From: Lautropia sp. SCN 69-89
GTDB taxonomy: Bacteria > Pseudomonadota > Gammaproteobacteria > Burkholderiales > Burkholderiaceae_E
Reading direction: 5' to 3'
Assembly (NCBI GenBank): GCA_001724855.1
Contig: MEED01000010.1
Location: 1-64,000, forward strand
Length of the DNA stretch: 64,000 bases
The position numbers and the translations under genes are program-made. Below the pieces are notes generated by a model that was not told the origin of the DNA, made no database searches, and was given only the letters and a program-made list of their open reading frames with translations. Shown piece after piece: positions 43,457-52,617 of the stretch (positions within the stretch are counted from its first letter, which is position 1; every line of letters begins with the position of its first letter).

Positions 43457-44871
43457 GGAAGGGGCAGGCGATCGTCTGGGTGCCGCCGCGCGCCATCGGC
43501 GAACGTGCGTTCGCGACCGAACCGGTGCTGCTGGCGATGCTGCCGGTCGCGGTCTCCGACAAGGTCGGCGGCGCGGCGAACCCGGGCGGGGTGCCCGTTA
43601 CGGTCTTCGGCAGCGCGAGCACGGCCCGCTACGTGCGCGTGAGCCTCGACGCGCTGCCGGTGCTCAAGACCGCCACGCTCGTCTTCGACGCCCGCGACGT
43701 CAACCTGCTGCAGGTGGTGGTGCCGGCGCTCTCGGGCGCGCGGCTCCAGCAGGCACTGCCGAACGTCGTCGAGGAAATGCTGCTGCAGGATCCGCAGTCC
43801 TGTGCCTATGCGGTGGGACCGCGCGTCGGCGCCGACGGACAGCGTCTGGTGGCGGCGATCGATCGCGGCTGGCTCGAATTCGTGGTCGGCGCCTTCGAGC
43901 GGCGTGGCATCGCGGTGCAGGGTGCCTGGCCGGCGCAACTCGCGCTGCCGGTGGGGGCCGACCGTACCGCGCTCGCGTGCCTGAACGACGGGCTGGCGCT
44001 GCGCACCGGGCTGCTCGACGGCATCGGATGGAGCGCATCGTCGGACGCGGATTCGCGCGCCGAGGCGATCGTGGCGCTGCTGGCCAGCGCCGGCACGCCT
44101 TCGGCGCCGTTCGCGCCGCCCGCCGCCGATGCGGGGGCCGCTCCCGCGGCCGGGCCGGCGGCAGCCGAGGGCGAGGCGGTGGTCGGGCTCGCGGCGCGCG
44201 AGTTGCCCTCGGAGCCGCCGCGGCTGCGCCGCCGGCTGGCAGTCTTCGTCGAGGACGCGAGTTGGCAGACGCCGGTACTCAAGGCGGCTTCTCGGGCCGG
44301 GTTCGATGCCGACATCCGCGCGCTGCCGTTTCCGCTCCCCGCGCCGGTCGACCTGCTGGCGGCGCGCCGCGGCAGCGCGGCCGGCCGCTGGTTCGCCGAC
44401 ATCGACTGGCGCGCCTGGCGATCGGCGGCGACCTTCGCCGGCGCCAGCATTGCCGCCGCACTGCTCGGGCTGAACCTGCACTGGGGCGCGCTCGCGCAGG
44501 AGCGCGCCGCGCTGAAGGCGCAGACCGAGCGCACCTTCCGGCAGGCGTTCCCCAACACGCCGCTGGTGGTCGAACCGCTGATGCAGATGCAGCGCGAAGT
44601 CGCCGGCCTGCGCACCCGTGCCGGACAGGCGGGCCCCGAGGATTTCCTCCCGCTGCTGACGCGCTTTTCGCTGGCGCTCGGAGCGCAGGGGGCCGATTCG
44701 ATGGCAAGCGTCGAGTATCGCGAGATGCGGCTGCGGGTGCGTTTCCAGCCGGGTTTCTTCGAGGCGCGCTCGGCACGCGAGATCCTGGTCCGCGACAGCC
44801 AGCGCCAGGGTCTGTCGGTGAAGTTCGACGGCGAGCGTGAGCCGACCGCCACCGTCGCGCTGATGCGTTGA
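43438..44871 (+). CDS. gspL: type II secretion protein L
   Basis: A 477-aa inner-membrane platform protein. A cytoplasmic actin-like domain (about 1-330) contains LVFDARDVNLLQVVVPALSGARLQQALPNVVEE. One membrane helix lies near WRSAATFAGASIAAALLGLNL (about 330-350), and a periplasmic ferredoxin-like domain ends the protein. It recruits GspE and contacts GspM. The start is ATG 43438 within gspK. Confidence 0.88.
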   Translation: MAAQVLRKGQAIVWVPPRAIGERAFATEPVLLAMLPVAVSDKVGGAANPGGVPVTVFGSASTARYVRVSLDALPVLKTATLVFDARDVNLLQVVVPALSGARLQQALPNVVEEMLLQDPQSCAYAVGPRVGADGQRLVAAIDRGWLEFVVGAFERRGIAVQGAWPAQLALPVGADRTALACLNDGLALRTGLLDGIGWSASSDADSRAEAIVALLASAGTPSAPFAPPAADAGAAPAAGPAAAEGEAVVGLAARELPSEPPRLRRRLAVFVEDASWQTPVLKAASRAGFDADIRALPFPLPAPVDLLAARRGSAAGRWFADIDWRAWRSAATFAGASIAAALLGLNLHWGALAQERAALKAQTERTFRQAFPNTPLVVEPLMQMQREVAGLRTRAGQAGPEDFLPLLTRFSLALGAQGADSMASVEYREMRLRVRFQPGFFEARSAREILVRDSQRQGLSVKFDGEREPTATVALMR

Positions 44872-44885
44872 GGACGGGCGCGACG

Positions 44886-45386
44886 ATGCTCGAAACGCTG
44901 CTCCAGAGATGGCAGATGCTCACGCCGCGCGAGCGGCGCACCCTGGTGGCTGGCGCGGCGCTGCTTGCGGTGGCACTGGTCTGGCTGGTGCTGTTCGAGC
45001 CGGCGTGGGACGCGCGCCGGCGGCTGCAGGCCGAGTTGCCCACGATGCGCGCGCAGCTGGCGCAGGCCGAGCAGCTGGCCGACGAAGCGCGCCGCCTCGG
45101 CGCGGTGCCCGGAGCGAGCGATTCGCCGCAGGCGGTGAAGGCCCAACTCGAGCAGTCGATCGAGGGTGCGGGCCTGCGGCCGGCACTTGCGCAGCTCACG
45201 CTCACCGGCAACCTGTTCGAGCTGCGCTTCAAGAGCGTGCCCTACGGGGCCTGGCTCGCCTGGCTGGAGGCGGCCGCGCGCGAGACGCGGCTGCGCGTGG
45301 TCGATGCGGCCGTCACTCGCGAGACCGGCGTCGGCGTGGTTTCGGCGCGACTGGCGCTCGAGATGCCGCGCCGGGAGGGGCGCTGA
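44886..45386 (+). CDS. gspM: type II secretion protein M
   Basis: A 166-aa protein with a short cytoplasmic part (MLETLLQRWQMLTPRERRTL), one membrane helix (VAGAALLAVALVWLVLFEPAW) and a periplasmic domain with coiled-coil-like and ferredoxin-like parts (NLFELRFKSVPYGAWLAWLEAAARE). It is the partner of GspL. I chose ATG 44886, about a dozen bases after GAGGA, over TTG 44868. Confidence 0.88.
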   Translation: MLETLLQRWQMLTPRERRTLVAGAALLAVALVWLVLFEPAWDARRRLQAELPTMRAQLAQAEQLADEARRLGAVPGASDSPQAVKAQLEQSIEGAGLRPALAQLTLTGNLFELRFKSVPYGAWLAWLEAAARETRLRVVDAAVTRETGVGVVSARLALEMPRREGR

Positions 45387-45387
45387 C

Positions 45388-46173
45388 GTGCGGCTGCACC
45401 CCGGACGGGCACTGGCCCATGCATTCGTCGGGCTGCTGGGAGCCGCGCTCGCGCTGGTGGCCACCGCCCCGGCCAGCTTCGCCGATCTGGCCCTTGCGCG
45501 CGCCACCGGCGGGCGGATGCGTCTGGCCGAGACGACTGGATCGATCTGGCAGGGCTCGGGCAGGCTGGTCCTGGTCGACACCGGTGCCGAGGCCGGCAAG
45601 CGGCGCGCGGTGGCCGGGGTCGCGGTGCCGGGTCGGATAGACTGGAACGTTCACGCGTTGCCGCTGCTGATCGGCCAGGTCGATGCGTCGTTGCGCATCG
45701 AGGGCATGGCGCAGCCGGTGCGCGTGCAGGGCGGCTACGGCGAGATGAGGGTGGGCGGCGGCGCGGTGGCGCTGCCGTCCGTCGAACTGGGCAGGATGGG
45801 CTCGCCGTGGAATACGTTGCGTCCCTCGGGTGCGCTCAGTCTGCGCTGGGAGAACCTCACCCTGCGGCAAGGCGGGCTCGAGGGTCGCGCGCAGATCGAA
45901 TTGCGTGATGCCTCCTCGGCGATGACGCCGGTCAGGCCGCTGGGCAGCTACCGGGTGGAGATCGTCGGCCGCGGCGGGCAGGCCGACCTGAGTATCCAGA
46001 CCCTCGCTGGGCCGCTGCGGCTGCAGGGAAGCGGCAGTTTCACCGCGCAGGCGGGCCTGCGCTTCACCGCCGAGGCCAGCGCCGATCCTGCCGAACGGGC
46101 GAGCCTGAACTCGTTTCTCGGCTTGATCGGGCGGCGCGACGGCGACAGAACCATCATTAGAATAGGGGCATGA
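45388..46173 (+). CDS. gspN: type II secretion protein N
   Basis: A 261-aa protein with an N-terminal membrane segment (HAFVGLLGAALALVATAPASFADLALA) and GSIWQGSGRLVLVD, GRIDWNVHALPLLIG, WENLTLRQGGLEGRAQIELRDASS and PLGSYRVEIVG, the GspN pattern. The start is GTG 45388 after GGGAGGGG. GspN is an accessory component present in only some systems; its role is not well defined. It overlaps gspD by 4 bases. Confidence 0.85.
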   Translation: MRLHPGRALAHAFVGLLGAALALVATAPASFADLALARATGGRMRLAETTGSIWQGSGRLVLVDTGAEAGKRRAVAGVAVPGRIDWNVHALPLLIGQVDASLRIEGMAQPVRVQGGYGEMRVGGGAVALPSVELGRMGSPWNTLRPSGALSLRWENLTLRQGGLEGRAQIELRDASSAMTPVRPLGSYRVEIVGRGGQADLSIQTLAGPLRLQGSGSFTAQAGLRFTAEASADPAERASLNSFLGLIGRRDGDRTIIRIGA

Positions 46174-48695
46174 GCGTGCACAAGCCAGGCGGGCACAGGC
46201 CCGCGCGTCCGCCTGACGGCGGTGCGCCGCTGCAGACGACCCGCACGGCGGTGTCGCGCATTGCGGCTGCCGCGGCGCTCGCGCTGGCCTGCGCGTTCGG
46301 TGCCACGACTGCGCCCGCGCAGCCCGCGCAGCCCGCGCAGCCCGCGCAGCCCGCGCAGCCCGCGCCGGCCGGTGCGGCAGGCGCCGCAGGTGCCCAGGGT
46401 ACCGCGGGTACCGCCGGCGCAGGCAAGGCCGCCGGCACGCCGGCCGCAATCGATGTCGTCACGCTGAACTTCAAGGATGCCGACGTCGATTCGGTGATCG
46501 GCGCTTTCGGCCACCTCCTCGACCGCACTTTCGTCATCGACCCGCGCGTGCGCGGCAAGATGACGCTCGAGACGCCGCGCCCGGTCACTCGCGCGCAGGC
46601 ATGGCAGCTGCTGCAAGCGGCGCTGCGCTCGCAGGGCTTCGCGGTGGTCGAGACCGGCACGCTCACGAAGATCGTTCCCGAGGCCGACGCCAAGCTGCAG
46701 GCCACGCCGGTCAACGCGGGGCGGGCGCCGACGGCGGCCGGCGACCAGGTGGTGACGCAGGTCTTCCGGCTGAACTACGAATCGGCGACCAACCTCGTGC
46801 CGGTGCTGCGACCGCTGATTTCGCCGAACAACACCGTGGTCGCGTACCCCAGCAACAACTCGCTGGTGGTCACCGACTACGCGGCGAACCTGCAGCGGAT
46901 CGCGCGCATCGTCGCTACCCTCGACAGCCCGTCGACCAGCGAGGTCGAAGTGGTGCCGGTCGAATATGCGGTGGCCAGCGACATCGCGATCTCGGTCGCG
47001 CGGATGCTCGAGGACGCTTCACGCGCCGGCCCGGGCGCGCAGGTCGACGCGGGCCAGCGGGTCACGGTGATGGCCGACCCGCGGCTGAACTCGATCATGA
47101 TCCGCGCGGCGAGCCCGGCCCGGCTGAACCTGGCCAAGAGCCTGATCGCGCGGCTCGACCAGCCGAGCGCGCGGCCCGGCAACATCAACGTGGTCTACCT
47201 GCGCAACGCCGAGGCCGTGAAGCTCGCGCAGACGCTGCGCGGGGTGCTCGGCGGAGAGGGCGCCGGCGGCGCGGCGGGCGGCCCGCTCGCTACCGCGCAG
47301 ACGCCGCCGTCGCAGCTGCCGCAGGGTTCGGCGCTGCAGCCGGGACAGCCGGGCATGCAAGGGCAGGGCGCGGCGACCACGCCGTTGCAGCCTTCGAGCA
47401 GCACGCCCGTCACGGTGAGTGCGGGCGGCGCGATCATCGCCGCCGATCCGGCCACCAATTCGCTGATCATCACCGCGCCCGAGCCGATCTACCGCAACCT
47501 GCGCGCAGTGATCGACAAGCTCGATGCGCGCCGGGCGCAGGTGTTCATCGAGTCGCTGATCCTCGAGATCAGCGCCGAGAAGGCAGCCGAACTCGGCGTG
47601 CAGTGGCAGTTCCTCGGCTCGCCGCAGGGCTCGACCCGGGCCATTGGCGGCACCAACCTGGCGCCGCGCGGCAGCGGCTCGAACATTCTCGACGTCGCGG
47701 CGAACATCGGCTCGGTGGGCACCGGGTTGAACCTGGGCGTGGTGCGCGGCACGATCAACGTGCCCGGTGTCGGCGAAGTGCTCAACCTCGGCTTCCTCGC
47801 GCGCGCGCTGGAGAGCGGCGCCAACGCGAACATCCTGGCCACGCCGAACCTGCTCACGCTCGACAACGAGGAGGCGCGCATCATCATCGGCCAGAACGTG
47901 CCCTTCATCACCGGCCAGTTCACCGCCACCGGCACCGGCGGCGGGGCGGTGAATCCGTTCCAGACGATCGAGCGCAAGGACGTCGGCACCACGCTGCGCG
48001 TGAAACCGCAGGTCTCGGAGTCGGGCACCGTGAAGCTGCAGATCTTCCAGGAGGTGTCGAGCGTGCAGAGCACGACGCTGTCGGCGGGGATCATCACCAA
48101 CCGGCGCGCGATCGAGTCGAACGTGCTGGTCGACGACGGCCAGATCATCGTGCTCGGCGGCCTGATCGAGGAGCGCATCGAGGGCAACGAGGACAAGGTG
48201 CCCGGGCTGGGCGACGTGCCGGTGGTCGGGCAGCTGTTCCGCTACGACTCGCGCAAGCGCGTGAAGACCAACCTGCTCGTGTTCCTGCGCCCGGTGATCG
48301 TGCGCGACGGCAGCGACGCGCACGGGATCACCGCCGACCGCTACGACTACATCCGCGGGCTGCGCGGCGACTCGACACTGCCGTCGCACTGGGCGCTGCC
48401 CGACCTGAAGCCGACGCCGCTTCCGCCGATGCCGCCGGCGCCGCCGCGCGAACCGAAGCGGCCGGCGGGCGAGGGGACTCGGCAAGGCGGCGCGCCGGCA
48501 CCCGGAGCGTCACCCCAGGAGGGCGGGCCCGCGGCCGGGTCGGCCGCGCAGCAGGGCGTCGCGTCCGGGCTGGCTGCGCAGCCGCCGGCGCCGGTCTCGG
48601 CGTCGCGGCCGAGCACGGTGATCCAGACCGCGCCGAACGAGGTCGTGGTGCCCCTGCGCCCGGGCACCGCGCTCGTGCCGGCGTCCGGGCAATAG
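46170..48695 (+). CDS. gspD: type II secretion secretin D
   Basis: An 841-aa outer-membrane secretin. After a long leader with signal peptide (SRIAAAAALALACAFGATTAPAQ) and five PAQ repeats come the N0 domain (VVTLNFKDADVDSVIGAFGHLLDRTFVIDPRVRGKMTLETP), N1-N3 repeats and the secretin core (VGTTLRVKPQVSESGTVKLQIFQEVSSVQ, NVLVDDGQIIVLGGLIEE, VPGLGDVPVVGQLFRYDSRKRVKTNLLVFLRPVIV). The 130-residue Pro/Gly-rich tail is unusual. It has no lipobox. It lies after gspN rather than first in the operon. Confidence 0.94.
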   Translation: MSVHKPGGHRPARPPDGGAPLQTTRTAVSRIAAAAALALACAFGATTAPAQPAQPAQPAQPAQPAPAGAAGAAGAQGTAGTAGAGKAAGTPAAIDVVTLNFKDADVDSVIGAFGHLLDRTFVIDPRVRGKMTLETPRPVTRAQAWQLLQAALRSQGFAVVETGTLTKIVPEADAKLQATPVNAGRAPTAAGDQVVTQVFRLNYESATNLVPVLRPLISPNNTVVAYPSNNSLVVTDYAANLQRIARIVATLDSPSTSEVEVVPVEYAVASDIAISVARMLEDASRAGPGAQVDAGQRVTVMADPRLNSIMIRAASPARLNLAKSLIARLDQPSARPGNINVVYLRNAEAVKLAQTLRGVLGGEGAGGAAGGPLATAQTPPSQLPQGSALQPGQPGMQGQGAATTPLQPSSSTPVTVSAGGAIIAADPATNSLIITAPEPIYRNLRAVIDKLDARRAQVFIESLILEISAEKAAELGVQWQFLGSPQGSTRAIGGTNLAPRGSGSNILDVAANIGSVGTGLNLGVVRGTINVPGVGEVLNLGFLARALESGANANILATPNLLTLDNEEARIIIGQNVPFITGQFTATGTGGGAVNPFQTIERKDVGTTLRVKPQVSESGTVKLQIFQEVSSVQSTTLSAGIITNRRAIESNVLVDDGQIIVLGGLIEERIEGNEDKVPGLGDVPVVGQLFRYDSRKRVKTNLLVFLRPVIVRDGSDAHGITADRYDYIRGLRGDSTLPSHWALPDLKPTPLPPMPPAPPREPKRPAGEGTRQGGAPAPGASPQEGGPAAGSAAQQGVASGLAAQPPAPVSASRPSTVIQTAPNEVVVPLRPGTALVPASGQ
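46314..46358. repeat. five tandem copies of CCCGCGCAG in gspD
   Basis: A perfect 9-bp repeat occurs five times, with a sixth degenerate copy to 46367. It encodes Pro-Ala-Gln units just after the predicted signal peptide of GspD. In-frame gain or loss would vary the length of a flexible linker at the mature N-terminus. Confidence 0.9.
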
Positions 48696-48702
48696 CGCGC
48701 CG

Positions 48703-50142
48703 ATGGCCACCGTCTCGCCGGCGCGCTACGTGCCCTACGGTTTCGCCCGCACCCACCAGGTGCTGGTCACCGGCGTCTCGGGCGACGCGGTCGAGGTGTG
48801 GGTCGGCGATCGTACGCCGCGCCAGGCGCTGGCCGAGCTGTCGCGCACGCTGCCGCTGCGGCTGGTCACGGTGCACAAGCCCGAGGCGGAGCTCGCGGCG
48901 GCGATCTCGCGCGCGTATTCGCAGCAGGAAGGATCGGCGGCGTCGGTGGTCGACGAGGTCGAAAGCGACCTCGACCTGTCGCGCCTGCTGCAGGACATCC
49001 CGAAGATCGAGGACCTGCTCGAGGCCGAGGACGACGCGCCGATCATCCGGATGATCAACGCGCTGCTCACGCAGGCGAGCCGCGACGGCGCTTCCGACAT
49101 CCACATCGAGCCGTTCGAGACGACCTCGCTGGTGCGTTTCCGCATCGACGGCACGCTGCGCGACGTGGTGCGCCCGCGCCGCGAGCTGCATGCCGCGCTG
49201 ATCTCGCGGATCAAGATCATGGCGCAGCTCGACATCGCCGAGAAGCGGCTCCCGCAGGACGGCCGCATCACGCTGCGCATCGGCGGGCGGCCAATGGACG
49301 TGCGCGTGTCCACGCTTCCCACCGGGCACGGTGAGCGCGCGGTGCTGCGCCTGCTCGACAAGGAGGCCGGCCGCCTCGACCTGGCCAGGCTCGGCATGAG
49401 CCCGGGCACGCTGTCGGCGTTCGACCGCCTCGTGCACCAGCCGCACGGCATCGTGCTGGTCACCGGCCCGACCGGCTCGGGCAAGACCACCACGCTGTAC
49501 GCCGCGCTCGGCCGGCTCGATTCGTCCACCACCAACATCCTGACGGTCGAGGATCCGATCGAATACGACCTCGAAGGCATCGGGCAGACGCAGGTCAACG
49601 CGCGCATCGACATGAGCTTCGCGAAGGCGCTGCGCTCGATCCTGCGCCAGGACCCCGACGTCGTGATGATCGGCGAGATCCGCGACCTCGAAACCGCGCA
49701 GATCGCGGTGCAGGCCTCGCTCACCGGCCACCTGGTGCTGGCCACGCTGCACACGAACGACGCGGTCTCGGCGGTCACGCGGCTGATCGACATGGGCATC
49801 GAGCCGTTCCTGCTGTCGTCGTCGCTGCTGGGCGTGGTCGCGCAGCGGCTGGTGCGCAAGCTGTGCCCGCAATGCCGGCAGCCCGATCCGGTCACGCACG
49901 GCTGGCGCGCGGTGGGCTGCATGGCGTGCAACCGCACCGGCTTCCAGGGCCGCACCGGCATCTACGAGCTGTTCCCCGTCGACGACCAGATCCGCGGGCT
50001 GATCCACCGCAACGCGCCAGAGACCGAGATCCGCGCAGCCGCGCTGCGCGCCGGCATGCAGTCGATGCGCGACGACGGCCGGCGCTGGGTCGAGGCCGGC
50101 GTCACCTCGGCCGACGAGGTCGTGCGCGTGACCCGCGACTGA
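48703..50142 (+). CDS. gspE: type II secretion ATPase E
   Basis: A 479-aa hexameric ATPase. N-terminal GspL-binding part, then IIRMINALLTQASRDGASDIHIEPFE, Walker A GPTGSGKTTTLYAALG, the Asp box TVEDPIEYDLEGIGQTQVN, Walker B DPDVVMIGEIRDLETA, the His box TGHLVLATLHTNDA, and the zinc motif LCPQC...CMACNRTGFQGRTGIYELF. It energises pseudopilus assembly. It starts 7 bases after gspD. Confidence 0.95.
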   Translation: MATVSPARYVPYGFARTHQVLVTGVSGDAVEVWVGDRTPRQALAELSRTLPLRLVTVHKPEAELAAAISRAYSQQEGSAASVVDEVESDLDLSRLLQDIPKIEDLLEAEDDAPIIRMINALLTQASRDGASDIHIEPFETTSLVRFRIDGTLRDVVRPRRELHAALISRIKIMAQLDIAEKRLPQDGRITLRIGGRPMDVRVSTLPTGHGERAVLRLLDKEAGRLDLARLGMSPGTLSAFDRLVHQPHGIVLVTGPTGSGKTTTLYAALGRLDSSTTNILTVEDPIEYDLEGIGQTQVNARIDMSFAKALRSILRQDPDVVMIGEIRDLETAQIAVQASLTGHLVLATLHTNDAVSAVTRLIDMGIEPFLLSSSLLGVVAQRLVRKLCPQCRQPDPVTHGWRAVGCMACNRTGFQGRTGIYELFPVDDQIRGLIHRNAPETEIRAAALRAGMQSMRDDGRRWVEAGVTSADEVVRVTRD

Positions 50143-50161
50143 CCGCGCCGCCGCTCGCATC

Positions 50162-51373
50162 GTGCCGGCCTACCGCTACGAAGCCGCCGAGCCTTCGGGC
50201 CAGCTCGCGCGCGGCATCATCGACGCCGACTCGCCGCGGCACGCGCGCAACCTGCTGCGCGAACGCGGCCTCACGCCGCTCGAACTGAACCCGGTGCAGC
50301 CGGCGGCCGGCGGTGCCGGCCTGCGCGTGCTCGCCGGCCGGCTCGGCGCGGCCGAGCTCGCGCTCGCCACGCGCCAGCTCGCGAGCCTGCTGTCGGCGCG
50401 CCTGCCGATCGAGCAGGCGCTCGGCGCGGTGGTCGAGCAGGCCGACCGGCAGGCGGTGCGCGACCGCTTCGCGGCGGTGCGCAGCGAGGTGATCGGCGGG
50501 CAGACGCTCGCGCAGGCACTGGCCAAGTTTCCGCGCGACTTCCCCGAGGTCTACCGGGCGCTGGTGGCTGCCGGCGAGCAGTCGGGCGACCTCGCCCTCG
50601 TGATGAGCCGGCTGGCCGACTACGTCGAGTCGCGCACCGCGCTGTCGCAGCGGATCCTGCTCGCGTTCACCTATCCGGCGATCGTCACCGTGGTCGCCTC
50701 GCTGGTGATCGTCGCGCTGCTCACCTACGTGGTGCCGCAGGTGGTCGGCGTGTTCGCGCAGACGCGCCAGCAACTGCCGCCGCTCACCGTCGCGCTGATC
50801 GCGACGTCGGACTTCGTGCGCGACTGGGGGCTGTGGCTGCTCGTGCTGGCGGTCGCCGCGGTCGTCGCGGTGCGGCTCGCGCTGCGCGCGCCGACCGCGA
50901 GGCTCGCCTGGGATCGCCGGATGCTCGCGATGCCGATCGCCGGCAGGCTGATCCGCGGGATGAACACCGCGCGCTTCGCCTCGACGCTGGGCATCCTGGC
51001 GAGCAGCGGCGTGCCGCTGATCCGCGCGCTGGAGGCGGGCGCGCGCACGCTGTCGAACGAGTCGATGCGCGCGAACGTGCACGACGCGATCTCGCGGGTG
51101 AGGGAGGGCGCGCCGCTGTCGCGCGCGCTGAAGGCGGGCGGGCAGTTCCCGCCGATGATGATCCACATGATCGCCAGCGGCGAGGCCACCGGCGAGCTGC
51201 CGCAGATGCTCGAGCGCACCGCGACCACGCTGTCGCAGGAAACCGAGCGCCGCGCGCTCACGCTCACCAGCCTGCTCGAGCCGCTGCTGATCCTGCTGAT
51301 GGGCGCGGTCGTCCTGGTGATCGTGCTGGCAGTGCTGCTGCCGATCATCGAGATCAACCAGCTGGTGCGCTGA
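50162..51373 (+). CDS. gspF: type II secretion platform protein F
   Basis: A 403-aa polytopic protein with two GspF domains: AELALATRQLASLLSARLPIEQAL...VYRALVAAGEQSGDL and MNTARFASTLGILASSGVPLIRALEAGARTL...MMIHMIASGEATGELPQML. Membrane helices lie at about 165-195, 212-235 and near the C-terminus. The start is GTG 50162 (PAYRYEAAEPSGQLARG). It ends the gsp operon; a prepilin peptidase gene is not in the window. Confidence 0.94.
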   Translation: MPAYRYEAAEPSGQLARGIIDADSPRHARNLLRERGLTPLELNPVQPAAGGAGLRVLAGRLGAAELALATRQLASLLSARLPIEQALGAVVEQADRQAVRDRFAAVRSEVIGGQTLAQALAKFPRDFPEVYRALVAAGEQSGDLALVMSRLADYVESRTALSQRILLAFTYPAIVTVVASLVIVALLTYVVPQVVGVFAQTRQQLPPLTVALIATSDFVRDWGLWLLVLAVAAVVAVRLALRAPTARLAWDRRMLAMPIAGRLIRGMNTARFASTLGILASSGVPLIRALEAGARTLSNESMRANVHDAISRVREGAPLSRALKAGGQFPPMMIHMIASGEATGELPQMLERTATTLSQETERRALTLTSLLEPLLILLMGAVVLVIVLAVLLPIIEINQLVR

Positions 51374-51380
51374 AGACGCC

Positions 51381-52610
51381 GTGCACCGCAATACCGCGAT
51401 GCAGGCGCGCGAGCGCAGCGGCCACACCGTTGCCGACGCCTTTCCGCTGCTGGTGGCGGGGCTCGTGGCGGCGGTCGCGACGGTCGGCGCGACCATCTTC
51501 GCGATCTCGCCGCTGCTGCCCGACATCGCGGCGAGCTTCGGCGTCGCACCGGCGCGGGCCGGCTGGCTGATCGGGGCCTACGGCCTGTCGATGGCGATCG
51601 TGGCGCCGACGGTGGGCCTGCTCGCTCGGCGGCTGCCGCGGGCGCGGGTGATCGTCGCCGGGCTGCTGCTGTTCGCGCTGGTGTGGCTGCTCGCCGCCGC
51701 CACGCGGCGCTTCGATGCGCTGCTCGGCCTGACGCTGCTCGCCGGGGCGGCTACCGGCGCGGTGATTCCTGCCACGTACGCGTATGCCGGCGACCTGTCG
51801 AGCTTCGCGCATCGCGGCCAGGTGATGGGGCGCATCGTGAGCGGCTGGTCGATCGCGATCCTGCTGGTGGTGCCGGCGATGGCGATCGCGTCGCAGGCGA
51901 TCGACTGGCAGGCGGCGTTCGCCGGACTGGCCGTGGCGGCGCTGCTCGCCGCGGCGGTGCTCGCGCTGGCCCCGCGCCCTGCGGCCACCGCCGATGCCGA
52001 GGCGGCGGCGGAACTGCCGGTCGGGCCGAGCCTGCGGCGCGTGCTCTCGCACCGGCCGACGCTGTTCGTGCTCGCGGTCAACGGCATCGACATGGGCGCC
52101 TTCTACGCGGTCTACGCGTTCCTCGGCAACGAGATCCGGCGCGTCAACGACTGGGGTGCGGCCCCGGTCGGTTTCGCGATCGCCGCGTACGGTGCGGGCC
52201 TGCTGATCGTCACGCTGAACGGTCGCCTGATCGACCGTGTCGGCAAGACGCGCAGCGCGATCGCGGCGCTGGCGACGCTCGCCGCGCTGCTCTCGGGGTT
52301 GCCGTGGCTCGTGGGCGCGCCCGCGCTGCTGGTCGTGGCGATCGTCGCCTGGGGGTGCACGCAGGGCGTGTTCTTCACCGCGATCACTTCGCTGGCCACG
52401 GAGCAGATCCCGGAATTGCGCGGCGTCGTGACCGCGATGCTGAGCGGCGCCACCTATCTCGGCGTGACGCTGTTTTCCCCGCTCGCGGTGCTGCTGTACG
52501 AACGGGCCGGTTTCCCGGCGGTGGGCGCGCTGGCGGGGCTGGCCAGCCTCGCGGCGGCCGCGCTGCTCGCGGGGCCTGGCGCGCAGGTGGCGTCGGTGGA
52601 GCGGCGCTGA
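51381..52610 (+). CDS. MFS transporter
   Basis: A 409-aa protein with twelve membrane helices and the major facilitator pattern: ISPLLPDIAASFGVAPARAGWLIGAYGLSMAIVAPTVGLLARRLPR (first helices and the loop 2-3 region), then a central loop at about 195-215. It probably exports a small molecule by proton antiport (DHA1-like), with no substrate clue. The start is GTG 51381, 7 bases after gspF, or ATG 51399. It converges on the AttH-like gene 7 bases away. Confidence 0.83.
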   Translation: MHRNTAMQARERSGHTVADAFPLLVAGLVAAVATVGATIFAISPLLPDIAASFGVAPARAGWLIGAYGLSMAIVAPTVGLLARRLPRARVIVAGLLLFALVWLLAAATRRFDALLGLTLLAGAATGAVIPATYAYAGDLSSFAHRGQVMGRIVSGWSIAILLVVPAMAIASQAIDWQAAFAGLAVAALLAAAVLALAPRPAATADAEAAAELPVGPSLRRVLSHRPTLFVLAVNGIDMGAFYAVYAFLGNEIRRVNDWGAAPVGFAIAAYGAGLLIVTLNGRLIDRVGKTRSAIAALATLAALLSGLPWLVGAPALLVVAIVAWGCTQGVFFTAITSLATEQIPELRGVVTAMLSGATYLGVTLFSPLAVLLYERAGFPAVGALAGLASLAAAALLAGPGAQVASVERR

Positions 52611-52617
52611 ACCTCCG

